From contig JABMMK010000335.1 of the NCBI GenBank assembly GCA_013205605.1, positions 1 through 13,354 of the forward strand: DNA of 13,354 bases. The letters run 5' to 3'. The notes beneath the pieces are model-generated. The model was not told the DNA's origin. It was given only the letters and a program-made list of their open reading frames with translations, and searched no databases. Both the position numbers and the translations under genes were made by a program. This stretch comes from Cytophagales bacterium (GTDB lineage Bacteria; Bacteroidota; Bacteroidia; Cytophagales; Spirosomataceae). Position 1 is the stretch's first letter. Each line of letters starts with the position of its first letter. Below, one piece after another: positions 1-6,549 of the stretch.

Positions 1-993
1 ATTAAGCCAAAAAATGAGCGCTTAGATATTTCTAACAGTGGAGCTATTATATCCACCCTACAAAAAGATGCCCGTGTGTTAGGTGTTGCTCCAAAGATAA
101 CGGCTCAAGTTTTTTACAATGTGGGCTCAATCGATCTGACAGGAGTCATTAATGGAATTGAACCCTTAGAAGAAAATAGATTATTCAAATTCAACGATTA
201 TGTCATAGCCGGAAATTTTTTAGATTTAAAAAATATACCCAATAGCGTTATTTTGGGGAAAGGTTTAGCCCAAAAAATGATGGTTAGTATTGGCGATGTA
301 GTGCAAGTAACGACAAGCAAAGGTGAACGCTTAAGCTTAAAGGTGGTTGGCTTCTTTCAGTCGGGCATACAGGATATCGATAAAGTTCAAAGTTATGCCT
401 CGATAAAAACTACGCAAAAATTATTGGGCGCTTCGGCCAGTTTTATTACGGATATTCAAGTAAAACTAAAAGACATTTTGGGTGCTCCTGCTGCTGCAAA
501 AGAGTTTGAATCCTTTTATGAAGTGGATGCAATCGATATTCAGACAGCGAATTCCCAATTTGAAACAGGAAGTTCCGTTCGAAGTTTAATCTCCTATGCC
601 GTGGGCATTACCTTGTTGATTGTCGCAGGTTTCGGCATTTATAACATCCTTAATATGATGATATATGAGAAAATGGATTCGATAGCCATTTTAAAAGCGG
701 TGGGATTTTCAGGAGGGGATGTCAATAAAATATTCATATCGATCGCGTTAAGTATAGGTATTTTTGGTGGGGCGATGGGTTTATTGGGAGGATTTGGGCT
801 TTCCAACTTAATTGACCAAATACCATTCAATACGGATTCATTGCCAACCGTCAAGACCTATCCCATTAATTACAACCCGAATTTTTATTTCATTGGCGGA
901 ATTTTTTCCATCATCACTACTTATTTTGCGGGATACTTTCCGGCAAGAAAAGCAAGTAGCATAGACCCTGTCGTTATCATTCGTGGAAAATAA
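1..993 (+). CDS. ABC transporter permease, FtsX/LolC-E-like, 5'-truncated by window edge
   Basis: The reading frame is open from base 1 to the TAA at 991-993, so the gene begins before the window. The GTG at 76 is internal and should not be taken as the start. About 330 codons are visible. The first ~190 residues are a soluble extracytoplasmic (MacB_PCD-like) domain. Three hydrophobic segments follow at about fragment residues 195-217, 244-268 and 295-313. Between the first two lies the charged stretch EKMDSIAILKAVG, the coupling-helix region that contacts the ATPase in this family. The end, YFPARKASSIDPVVIIRG, is the typical FtsX-family C-terminus. Family members of this kind are about 400 residues with four membrane segments, so roughly the first 70-80 residues, including membrane segment 1, are missing. 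It overlaps the ATPase gene, so the two should form one inner-membrane transporter. Lipoprotein release (LolCDE), MacB-like export and another substrate cannot be told apart here. Confidence 0.9.
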   Translation: MKPKNERLDISNSGAIISTLQKDARVLGVAPKITAQVFYNVGSIDLTGVINGIEPLEENRLFKFNDYVIAGNFLDLKNIPNSVILGKGLAQKMMVSIGDVVQVTTSKGERLSLKVVGFFQSGIQDIDKVQSYASIKTTQKLLGASASFITDIQVKLKDILGAPAAAKEFESFYEVDAIDIQTANSQFETGSSVRSLISYAVGITLLIVAGFGIYNILNMMIYEKMDSIAILKAVGFSGGDVNKIFISIALSIGIFGGAMGLLGGFGLSNLIDQIPFNTDSLPTVKTYPINYNPNFYFIGGIFSIITTYFAGYFPARKASSIDPVVIIRGK

Positions 994-1675
994 TAAGCAA
1001 AAAAAGGTATTGGAGTCTTTGAATGTCTCGAAGTATTTTCATGATCCCGTGACGATCAAAATTCTGGATAACATCAACTTCTCACTCTATGAAAGCGAAT
1101 TCGTTTCCATCATAGGTAAATCGGGTTGTGGAAAGTCCACGCTACTATATATCCTATCCACAATGGATACTGATTATGATGGAGATATATCCATCGACGG
1201 AGTATCCATGAAAGGGAAATCAGAGAAAATCTTAGCCCAAGTACGCAATGAAAAAATCGGATTTGTATTCCAATTTCATTACCTATTGAATGAGTTCTCC
1301 GTGTTGAAAAACGTGATGTTACCCGGCTTGAAACTTGGCTTATATTCCGAAAAGGAAATCGAGCATAGAGCTTATGAAAAATTGAAAATATTAGGCATCG
1401 AAAAGGAAGCTTTGAAATTACCTAACCAATTATCCGGAGGTCAAAAACAACGCGTTGCCATAGCAAGAGCATTAATCAATGATCCATTGTTGATCATGGG
1501 CGATGAACCCACTGGCAATTTAGATAAGAAAAACTCTGAAATTGTCTTTGATATTTTCCAAGAGTTGGCCCAAGAATTTAAACAAACGCTCTTAATTGTG
1601 ACTCACGATAACGAATTTGCCGCTAGAACCACTCGAATCATCGAAATGGAGGATGGCCAAATAATTAGCATGTAA
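983..1675 (+). CDS. ABC transporter ATP-binding protein, LolD/MacB-like
   Basis: This 230-residue ATPase has every motif of an active nucleotide-binding domain: Walker A GKSGCGKST (45-53), Q-loop Gln97, signature LSGGQ (150-154), Walker B ending in DE (174-175) and switch His208. The segment after the Q-loop (LLNEFSVLKNVMLP) resembles LolD, the ATPase of the lipoprotein-release system, and length and order fit LolD/MacB-type importless exporters. The start is a GTG at 983 lying inside the last codons of the permease gene (11-base overlap). The first in-frame ATG falls after Walker A, so it cannot be the start. A TTG at 1010 is a weaker alternative. The overlap points to translational coupling and 1:1 production with the permease. 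The substrate is not determined. Confidence 0.93.
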   Translation: MENNKQKKVLESLNVSKYFHDPVTIKILDNINFSLYESEFVSIIGKSGCGKSTLLYILSTMDTDYDGDISIDGVSMKGKSEKILAQVRNEKIGFVFQFHYLLNEFSVLKNVMLPGLKLGLYSEKEIEHRAYEKLKILGIEKEALKLPNQLSGGQKQRVAIARALINDPLLIMGDEPTGNLDKKNSEIVFDIFQELAQEFKQTLLIVTHDNEFAARTTRIIEMEDGQIISM

Positions 1676-1676
1676 T

Positions 1677-1832
1677 TTATTCTTTTACGATACCCGCTAC
1701 AAAAGGTTTTCCTTTGTAAACAATGTGTAAAACGTATTTCCCTATACGTACATGATCAAAATCAGTCAAATTAATTTCATCAATTTTTCCTGGATACATT
1801 TTTTCCCAAATGGAAGTTAGGCACAAAATGAT
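1677..1832 (-). pseudogene. possible remnant of a T9SS C-terminal sorting domain
   Basis: On the minus strand a frame without stops runs from 1832 down to a TAA at 1679-1677. Its last ~35 codons read like the end of a type IX secretion sorting domain: alternating hydrophobic strand residues, then GKYVLHIVYKGKP, then GIVKE at the end, matching the usual pattern of Gly-x-Tyr-hydrophobic strand, a turn with Gly-Lys, and a last strand ending in Lys-Glu. The only in-frame Met is at 1799-1797, which would give a 40-residue peptide with no signal sequence, and an in-frame stop lies just upstream at 1835-1833. I therefore read it as the tail of a lost secreted protein rather than a working gene. The match is by pattern only and could be chance. 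Confidence 0.3.
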
Positions 1833-1897
1833 TTAAAATAAGTCAAAAATAATAAGAATATTTTTACCTAAATTTATCCCATAAAACCTATAAAAAC
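1833..1897 (+). promoter_or_regulatory. AT-rich leader and probable promoter of the GH127-type gene
   Basis: The 65 bases before the ATG at 1898 are very AT-rich and follow the end of the ABC operon by more than 150 bases, so the glycosidase gene should have its own promoter here. TATTTTTA (1859-1866) and TAAATTTA (1869-1876) each resemble the Bacteroidota -7 element TAnnTTTG except for the final G. No convincing -33 TTTG lies at the right distance, so neither can be assigned. The bases just before the ATG are A-rich with no Shine-Dalgarno sequence, which is normal in this phylum. Confidence 0.3.
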
Positions 1898-3895
1898 ATG
1901 AAAAATTTATACCTAATAGGAAGCATCCTGTTGACCTTCATTTTCAATATTCAAAGCCAATCCCTAAAATTTCAATATGCTGAAATTCCATTAGGTCAGA
2001 TAACACCTACAAATTGGCTTAAACAGCAAAGTGATATTTTGAAAAATGGGTCTACTGGGCATTTAGATGAGTTCCATAAAAAAATCCAAATAGATAACGG
2101 TTGGCTCGGCGGCAAAGGCGACGACTGGGAAGAAACTCCCTATTGGCTCGACGGAGCATTGCCTTTGGCCTACATTACGAAAGACCCGGCACTCATACAA
2201 AAAGTCAACAAATATGTCCAATGGACATTAAATACCCAGAGACCCTCAGGTTTTTTTGGGCCCTATTCAAAATATGAAACTGAAACAGGGAAGCCGGTTG
2301 AGATAGGTTCTCAAGGTGCCGACTGGTGGCCGAGAATGGTGATGTTGAAAGTACTCCAACAATACTATCAAGCAACAAATGACCCGAGAGTGATTCCATT
2401 CATGCAAAAATATTTTGCATACCAATTGAAAAACTTGAAAGAAAACCCGTTAGAAAAATGGACCGAATGGGCCAAAGCAAGAGGAGGAGATAATTTAATG
2501 ATCGTTTATTGGCTTTACAATATCACCAAAGACCCCAACTTGATTACGCTGGGTGATTTGATCTACAGCCAATCCTTTCAATGGACTGATATGCTGGGAA
2601 AAAGAGATTGGGCGATCGCGGCAGCCTACAATCAAACGGGAGAAAGGTGGATGGAAAGGCATGCTGTCAACGTAGGCATGGGAATAAAAATGCCCGCCAT
2701 TCAATATCAAATTAAAAACGACCCTTACTTTTTAAATTCTTTGCGCACCGGTTTTAAAGATTTAATGACCTTACACGGCTTACCTCATGGCATGTTTTCC
2801 GGCGATGAAGATATACATGGAAATGACCCCGTTCAGGGAACCGAGTTATGTGCGACGGTGGAAGCGATGTACTCATTGGAACAAATCATCAGTATTACAG
2901 GCGAAACACATTACATGGATGCCCTGGAAAGAATGACGTTCAATGCACTTCCTGCTCAGACAACGGAGGATTTTTATCACCGACAGTATTTTGGAATCGC
3001 AAACCAAGTAGAAGTCAAAAAAGGAATTTATAATTTCTCCCTCCCCTTCTCCAGAAAAATGAATAATGTGTATGGACCTTTTGCCGGATATACGTGTTGC
3101 ACCGCAAATATGCACCAAGGCTGGCCCAAATACATTTCTCACCTATGGTATGCAACCACAGATGGTGGCGTAGCGGCACTTGTTTATGGACCTAATAAAC
3201 TACAAACTACATTGCCCAATGGAATGGGATTGACGATCGACGAGCAAACACAATATCCATTTGAGGATCAAATAAAATTCATTATCCAACCTTCTAAATC
3301 CTCCGAATTTCCGATAGAATTCAGAGTGCCTATTTGGTGTAAAGAGGCAATCATACATGTCAATGGGAAAGAAATTAAAAGAGAAAAAGGTGGCCAAATC
3401 GTTCGAATCAAAAGAACCTGGAACAAAAACGATCAAGTTGACCTATTCTTTCCCAATGAAATCACAACTAAAAATTGGGCGAAAAACTCAAGATCCATCG
3501 AAAAAGGAGCACTCATTTATGCGCTAAAAATCAAAGAGGAAGTGACAAAACAAATACATCCGCAAGAAGGTGAGTATTTAGAAATCATGCCAAAAAGCGA
3601 CTGGAATTTTGGACTATTAAAAACCACCATTGCAAATCCAATCCCCAATACCAGCTTTCATTCAGTTCCTTTCCCAAAGGATTTTAAATGGAATTCCATG
3701 AGCAGCCCATTTGAAATTACGACCTTGGGTAAAAAAATTCCGGATTGGAAAACTCAAGATGGGGTGGCACATCAACCGATCACCACGAGAACTGGGGTAT
3801 ATGAGGGAAACGTAAACAAAGAATCAGAAACGATACGTCTGATCCCTTTTGGCTTTACCCGACTAAGAGTGGTGGCTTTCCCTGTCGTGAATTAA
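1898..3895 (+). CDS. secreted GH127-type glycoside hydrolase (DUF1680), putative beta-L-arabinofuranosidase
   Basis: This 665-residue protein starts with a Sec signal peptide (Lys3, hydrophobic residues 4-16, polar end near residues 18-22), so it acts in the periplasm or outside. The body is the (alpha/alpha)6-barrel family DUF1680/GH127. The characterised member HypBA1 is a retaining beta-L-arabinofuranosidase that uses a zinc-bound cysteine nucleophile. Its metal and catalytic residues are seen here: Glu316 and Cys318 in TELCATVE, and Cys400-Cys401 in GYTCCTANMHQGWPKY, with spacing close to that of HypBA1 (Glu338, Cys340, Cys417, Cys418). The length also matches (about 660). The enzyme is therefore probably active on an L-arabinofuranoside or a related branched sugar; other members of the family cleave aceric acid from pectin. 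The gene stands alone on the plus strand, with convergent genes after it. I see no lipobox and no sorting domain. Confidence 0.87.
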   Translation: MKNLYLIGSILLTFIFNIQSQSLKFQYAEIPLGQITPTNWLKQQSDILKNGSTGHLDEFHKKIQIDNGWLGGKGDDWEETPYWLDGALPLAYITKDPALIQKVNKYVQWTLNTQRPSGFFGPYSKYETETGKPVEIGSQGADWWPRMVMLKVLQQYYQATNDPRVIPFMQKYFAYQLKNLKENPLEKWTEWAKARGGDNLMIVYWLYNITKDPNLITLGDLIYSQSFQWTDMLGKRDWAIAAAYNQTGERWMERHAVNVGMGIKMPAIQYQIKNDPYFLNSLRTGFKDLMTLHGLPHGMFSGDEDIHGNDPVQGTELCATVEAMYSLEQIISITGETHYMDALERMTFNALPAQTTEDFYHRQYFGIANQVEVKKGIYNFSLPFSRKMNNVYGPFAGYTCCTANMHQGWPKYISHLWYATTDGGVAALVYGPNKLQTTLPNGMGLTIDEQTQYPFEDQIKFIIQPSKSSEFPIEFRVPIWCKEAIIHVNGKEIKREKGGQIVRIKRTWNKNDQVDLFFPNEITTKNWAKNSRSIEKGALIYALKIKEEVTKQIHPQEGEYLEIMPKSDWNFGLLKTTIANPIPNTSFHSVPFPKDFKWNSMSSPFEITTLGKKIPDWKTQDGVAHQPITTRTGVYEGNVNKESETIRLIPFGFTRLRVVAFPVVN

Positions 3896-3905
3896 ATTTA
3901 GACAT

Positions 3906-3937
3906 AAAAAAAGAGAGGCGCTTATTGGGCGCCTCTC
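3906..3937 (-). terminator. intrinsic terminator between convergent genes, strongest for the leftward operon
   Basis: A perfect 9-bp GC-rich stem, GAGAGGCGC (3913-3921) with GCGCCTCTC (3929-3937), encloses a 7-base loop. On the minus strand it is followed directly by seven T (complement of A 3906-3912), the classic intrinsic terminator form, 18 bases after the TAG of the molybdopterin subunit gene. On the plus strand the stem lies 17 bases after the glycosidase stop and is followed by AAATTATT, a weaker tail, so it may also slow rightward transcription. Confidence 0.85.
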
Positions 3938-3955
3938 AAATTATTCCATTAAAAT

Positions 3956-6052
3956 CTATACTTCAAAGGGCTGCTTATAAAGTCGCTTCTTTGTAGCCGC
4001 ATAAAGTGCATTCGCTATAGATCCACCGGTTGGCGGCAAAGCTGGCTCTCCTAAACCTGTCGGCTCAATCCCATTGTCAACAAAATATGCATTAATCGTC
4101 GGAATTTCATTTCCTTTAATTAATCGATATCCATTGAAATTGGTCGGCGAAGCAACTCCATCATTAAATCTCAACTTAGCAAACAAGGCGTGTCCCATAC
4201 CGTCGATAATCGCTCCTTTAATTTGGTTTTCTGCACCACTTAAATTAACCACTTCTCCGCAATCGGTTACCGCGGTTACATGTGTGATTTTAGCTTTTCC
4301 ATCCACCATTTGCGCATCAGCTACTTGAGCTACATAAGACAAATGAGAAAAATAAACACTAAATCCTTGATGTATACCTGGTTTTTTCTTCCAATTTGAT
4401 TTTTCAGCAGCTTGCTTAATCACTTCGATAAAACGATCTGGCTCATACGTGATTTTACCTACTGGATTAGATTTGACGCGGGCCAACCAATCCAAACGCA
4501 TTTGCACGGGATCCTTACCACCCGCCTCAGCTACTTCATCTAAAAATGCCTGTTCAGCATAACCTAAAAAGTTGGTAATAGGAGCACGCCATGGCCCCGT
4601 AGTCACGGCAGACACTTGGTTTACTGACTCAACTAACACATTTTCAATGGCACCCACAGGAAAATTATCCTGTCTTGTCGCATTACCAGCATTAATACCT
4701 ACTCCACGTAAATAGAAAGCAATCATATTACCTGAAGCATCTAAACCTGCTTTAAAATGATACCTAGCTGCTGGACGGTAAATTCCGCCTCCCATATCAT
4801 CTTCACGTGTCCACATCACTTTAACAGGCTTTTTAATAATGCTAGATAATTCAGCCGCGTCTAATGCAAAATCATTGTTTAATCTACGGCCAAAACCTCC
4901 ACCCATTTTGGATAACTCTACTTCAACTTTCTTCTCATCGATCTTCAATAAAGACGCAACTGCTTTTTGGGCAGACTGAGGAACTTGGGTAGGACCGGCT
5001 AATAAAACCGTTCCGTCAGCACGAACATCTGCAAAGAAGTTCATCGGCTCCATCGGGCTATGAGAAATAAAAGGACATTCGTACGTAGCTTCCACCACTT
5101 TAGCAGAGCGAGCAATAGCCGCTGCAAAATCTCCATCTTTTCTTTGAACCGTCGCCTTATCGGTCTTCATTCCTTCATCAAACCATTTCTGATGTGTTGA
5201 ATCACTATCAAAATCGCCTGAATCATATTTGCAAGAAACAGTGGCACGCGCTTTCATTACTTCCCATGTACTCTTTCCGACAATGGCCACCTTATTTTTA
5301 AACGATACCACATCTACAATCCCTGGCATCTTAAGCGCATCAGCCGCATCAAAAGATTTTAAGGTAGCACCAAAAGGAGGGCGAATGATTTGCGCAATCA
5401 CCATTCCTGGCTTTTCAATATCCAAACCAAACACAGGCTTTCCTGTCACTACACTTTTATTATCAACTCCTTTCGTTCGTTTACCAATAATCTGATAATC
5501 CTTTCTATTCTTGTACGTCACTTCCGTAGGCACCGGCAATTTAGCAGCAATGGCTACCAAAGAACCATAACTTGCTTTCTGACCTTTGGGTCCTAAAACA
5601 AATCCTTTTGACGTTTTACAAGTACTGGCATCCACATTCCATGTTTGAGCGGCAGCCTGAATGAACATCTTTCTAGCCGTAGCGCCTGCCTTGCGTAAAC
5701 GATCCCATGAATGCTTTAATGCACCACTTCCTCCTGTTAATTGACGCTCAAAATTTTGCGTATCTAAATTGGCCTGACGTACTTCCACATCCTTCCAATC
5801 CACATCTAATTCCTCAGCCACAACCACAGGGAAAGCGGTCTTAATTCCTTGTCCAATTTCTGGATTAGGCGAATATAAAATTATTTTACCACTTGGGTCG
5901 ATCGCTAAAAAAGCATTAAACCGTCCTGATTCCATGGTTGTTTGAACCATAGAAACTTCTTTGCCATTTGCTTGAAACCAATCAAAACCTAGGCAAAAGG
6001 CTCCGCTAAATAAAGCCGTTTTCTGTATAAAAGATCTTCTTGTGCTTTTCAT
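3956..6052 (-). CDS. molybdopterin-binding large subunit of a xanthine dehydrogenase-family hydroxylase, IorB-like, Tat-exported
   Basis: This 698-residue protein begins with a twin-arginine signal (TRRSFIQK, Arg5-Arg6, then a hydrophobic stretch to about residue 22), so it should be exported folded with its molybdenum cofactor. The family (aldehyde oxidase/xanthine dehydrogenase, IorB branch) oxidises aldehydes or hydroxylates N-heteroaromatics using water. Seen in the sequence: cofactor-binding MGGGFGRR (383-390), the upstream GPTQVPQSAQ segment (353-362), and the C-terminal GLGEPALPPTGG with the conserved active-site glutamate at 669. Its length fits single-chain IorB proteins. It follows the 2Fe-2S subunit gene after 2 bases, and the two should form the enzyme. 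There is no FAD subunit gene, so electrons probably leave through a cytochrome or quinone, but no such gene is in the window. The substrate is unknown. It is the last gene of its operon. Confidence 0.9.
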   Translation of the reverse strand: MKSTRRSFIQKTALFSGAFCLGFDWFQANGKEVSMVQTTMESGRFNAFLAIDPSGKIILYSPNPEIGQGIKTAFPVVVAEELDVDWKDVEVRQANLDTQNFERQLTGGSGALKHSWDRLRKAGATARKMFIQAAAQTWNVDASTCKTSKGFVLGPKGQKASYGSLVAIAAKLPVPTEVTYKNRKDYQIIGKRTKGVDNKSVVTGKPVFGLDIEKPGMVIAQIIRPPFGATLKSFDAADALKMPGIVDVVSFKNKVAIVGKSTWEVMKARATVSCKYDSGDFDSDSTHQKWFDEGMKTDKATVQRKDGDFAAAIARSAKVVEATYECPFISHSPMEPMNFFADVRADGTVLLAGPTQVPQSAQKAVASLLKIDEKKVEVELSKMGGGFGRRLNNDFALDAAELSSIIKKPVKVMWTREDDMGGGIYRPAARYHFKAGLDASGNMIAFYLRGVGINAGNATRQDNFPVGAIENVLVESVNQVSAVTTGPWRAPITNFLGYAEQAFLDEVAEAGGKDPVQMRLDWLARVKSNPVGKITYEPDRFIEVIKQAAEKSNWKKKPGIHQGFSVYFSHLSYVAQVADAQMVDGKAKITHVTAVTDCGEVVNLSGAENQIKGAIIDGMGHALFAKLRFNDGVASPTNFNGYRLIKGNEIPTINAYFVDNGIEPTGLGEPALPPTGGSIANALYAATKKRLYKQPFEV

Positions 6053-6054
6053 GA

Positions 6055-6549
6055 TTAGGCTGATTTTTTAACCGTTGATTTAGTCTTTTTCTTTGATGCA
6101 ATTTCAGAGGCTAATTTAACAGCTTCTTGAATACGGTGATACGTACCGCAGCGGCATATATTTCCAGACATTCCATCGACAATTTCTGTTTTGGAAGGAT
6201 TCGGCTTCTTTTTCAACAAGGAAGCCGCCGTCATAATTTGTCCCGCTTGGCAATATCCACACTGAGGAACATCTAACTCATCCCAAGCCACTTGGACCGG
6301 ATGATCGCCATGATCACTTAAGCCTTCAATCGTGGTGATATCGGCATTGGCAACCGCTGAAATGGGCAACACACATGAACGTGTAGCTTCTCCATTAACC
6401 CAAACTGTGCATGCTCCGCATTGTGCAATACCACAGCCGTATTTTGTCCCCTTAAGTGACATGTTATCCCGCAATGCCCACAAAAGTGGCGTATTGGGAT
6501 CGATGTCTAAAGACATCTTTTTCTTGTTTACGGTAAGTTGAATACTCAT
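6055..6549 (-). CDS. 2Fe-2S small subunit of the molybdenum hydroxylase, IorA-like
   Basis: This 164-residue protein carries both iron-sulfur centres of the small subunit family. The plant-ferredoxin-type N-terminal domain has Cys39, 44, 47 and 59 (CGIAQCGAC...C), and the helical C-terminal domain has Cys97, 100, 132 and 134 (CGYC...CRC). All eight ligands are present. It passes electrons from the molybdenum site of the next gene product to an outside acceptor. It has no signal peptide of its own, so it probably leaves the cytoplasm by riding with the Tat-signal large subunit. The last ~13 residues are a lysine-rich tail. The ATG overlaps the TGA of the upstream gene as ATGA, and the next gene starts 2 bases after its stop, which indicates tight coupling. 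Confidence 0.93.
   Translation of the reverse strand: MSIQLTVNKKKMSLDIDPNTPLLWALRDNMSLKGTKYGCGIAQCGACTVWVNGEATRSCVLPISAVANADITTIEGLSDHGDHPVQVAWDELDVPQCGYCQAGQIMTAASLLKKKPNPSKTEIVDGMSGNICRCGTYHRIQEAVKLASEIASKKKTKSTVKKSA

Noticed and set aside
76..78. GTG as start of the permease gene
   Set aside because: The frame is open back to base 1 with sequence typical of the family's extracytoplasmic domain, and the first membrane segment is missing, so the true start lies before the window.
1699..1717. Imperfect hairpin ACAAAAGG/CCTTTGT after the ABC operon as a terminator
   Set aside because: The stem is short with a bulged A, and no T run follows on either strand. It coincides with the Lys-Gly-Lys-Pro codons of the sorting-domain-like remnant.
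2873..3142. Minus-strand open frame of 89 codons inside the glycosidase gene
   Set aside because: It is antisense to the conserved catalytic region of the GH127-type protein and has no recognisable motif.
6546..6549. ATGA overlap as a frameshift joining the DUF1080 and 2Fe-2S genes
   Set aside because: Both proteins have complete, normal ends, and a 4-base start-stop overlap is an ordinary sign of translational coupling.
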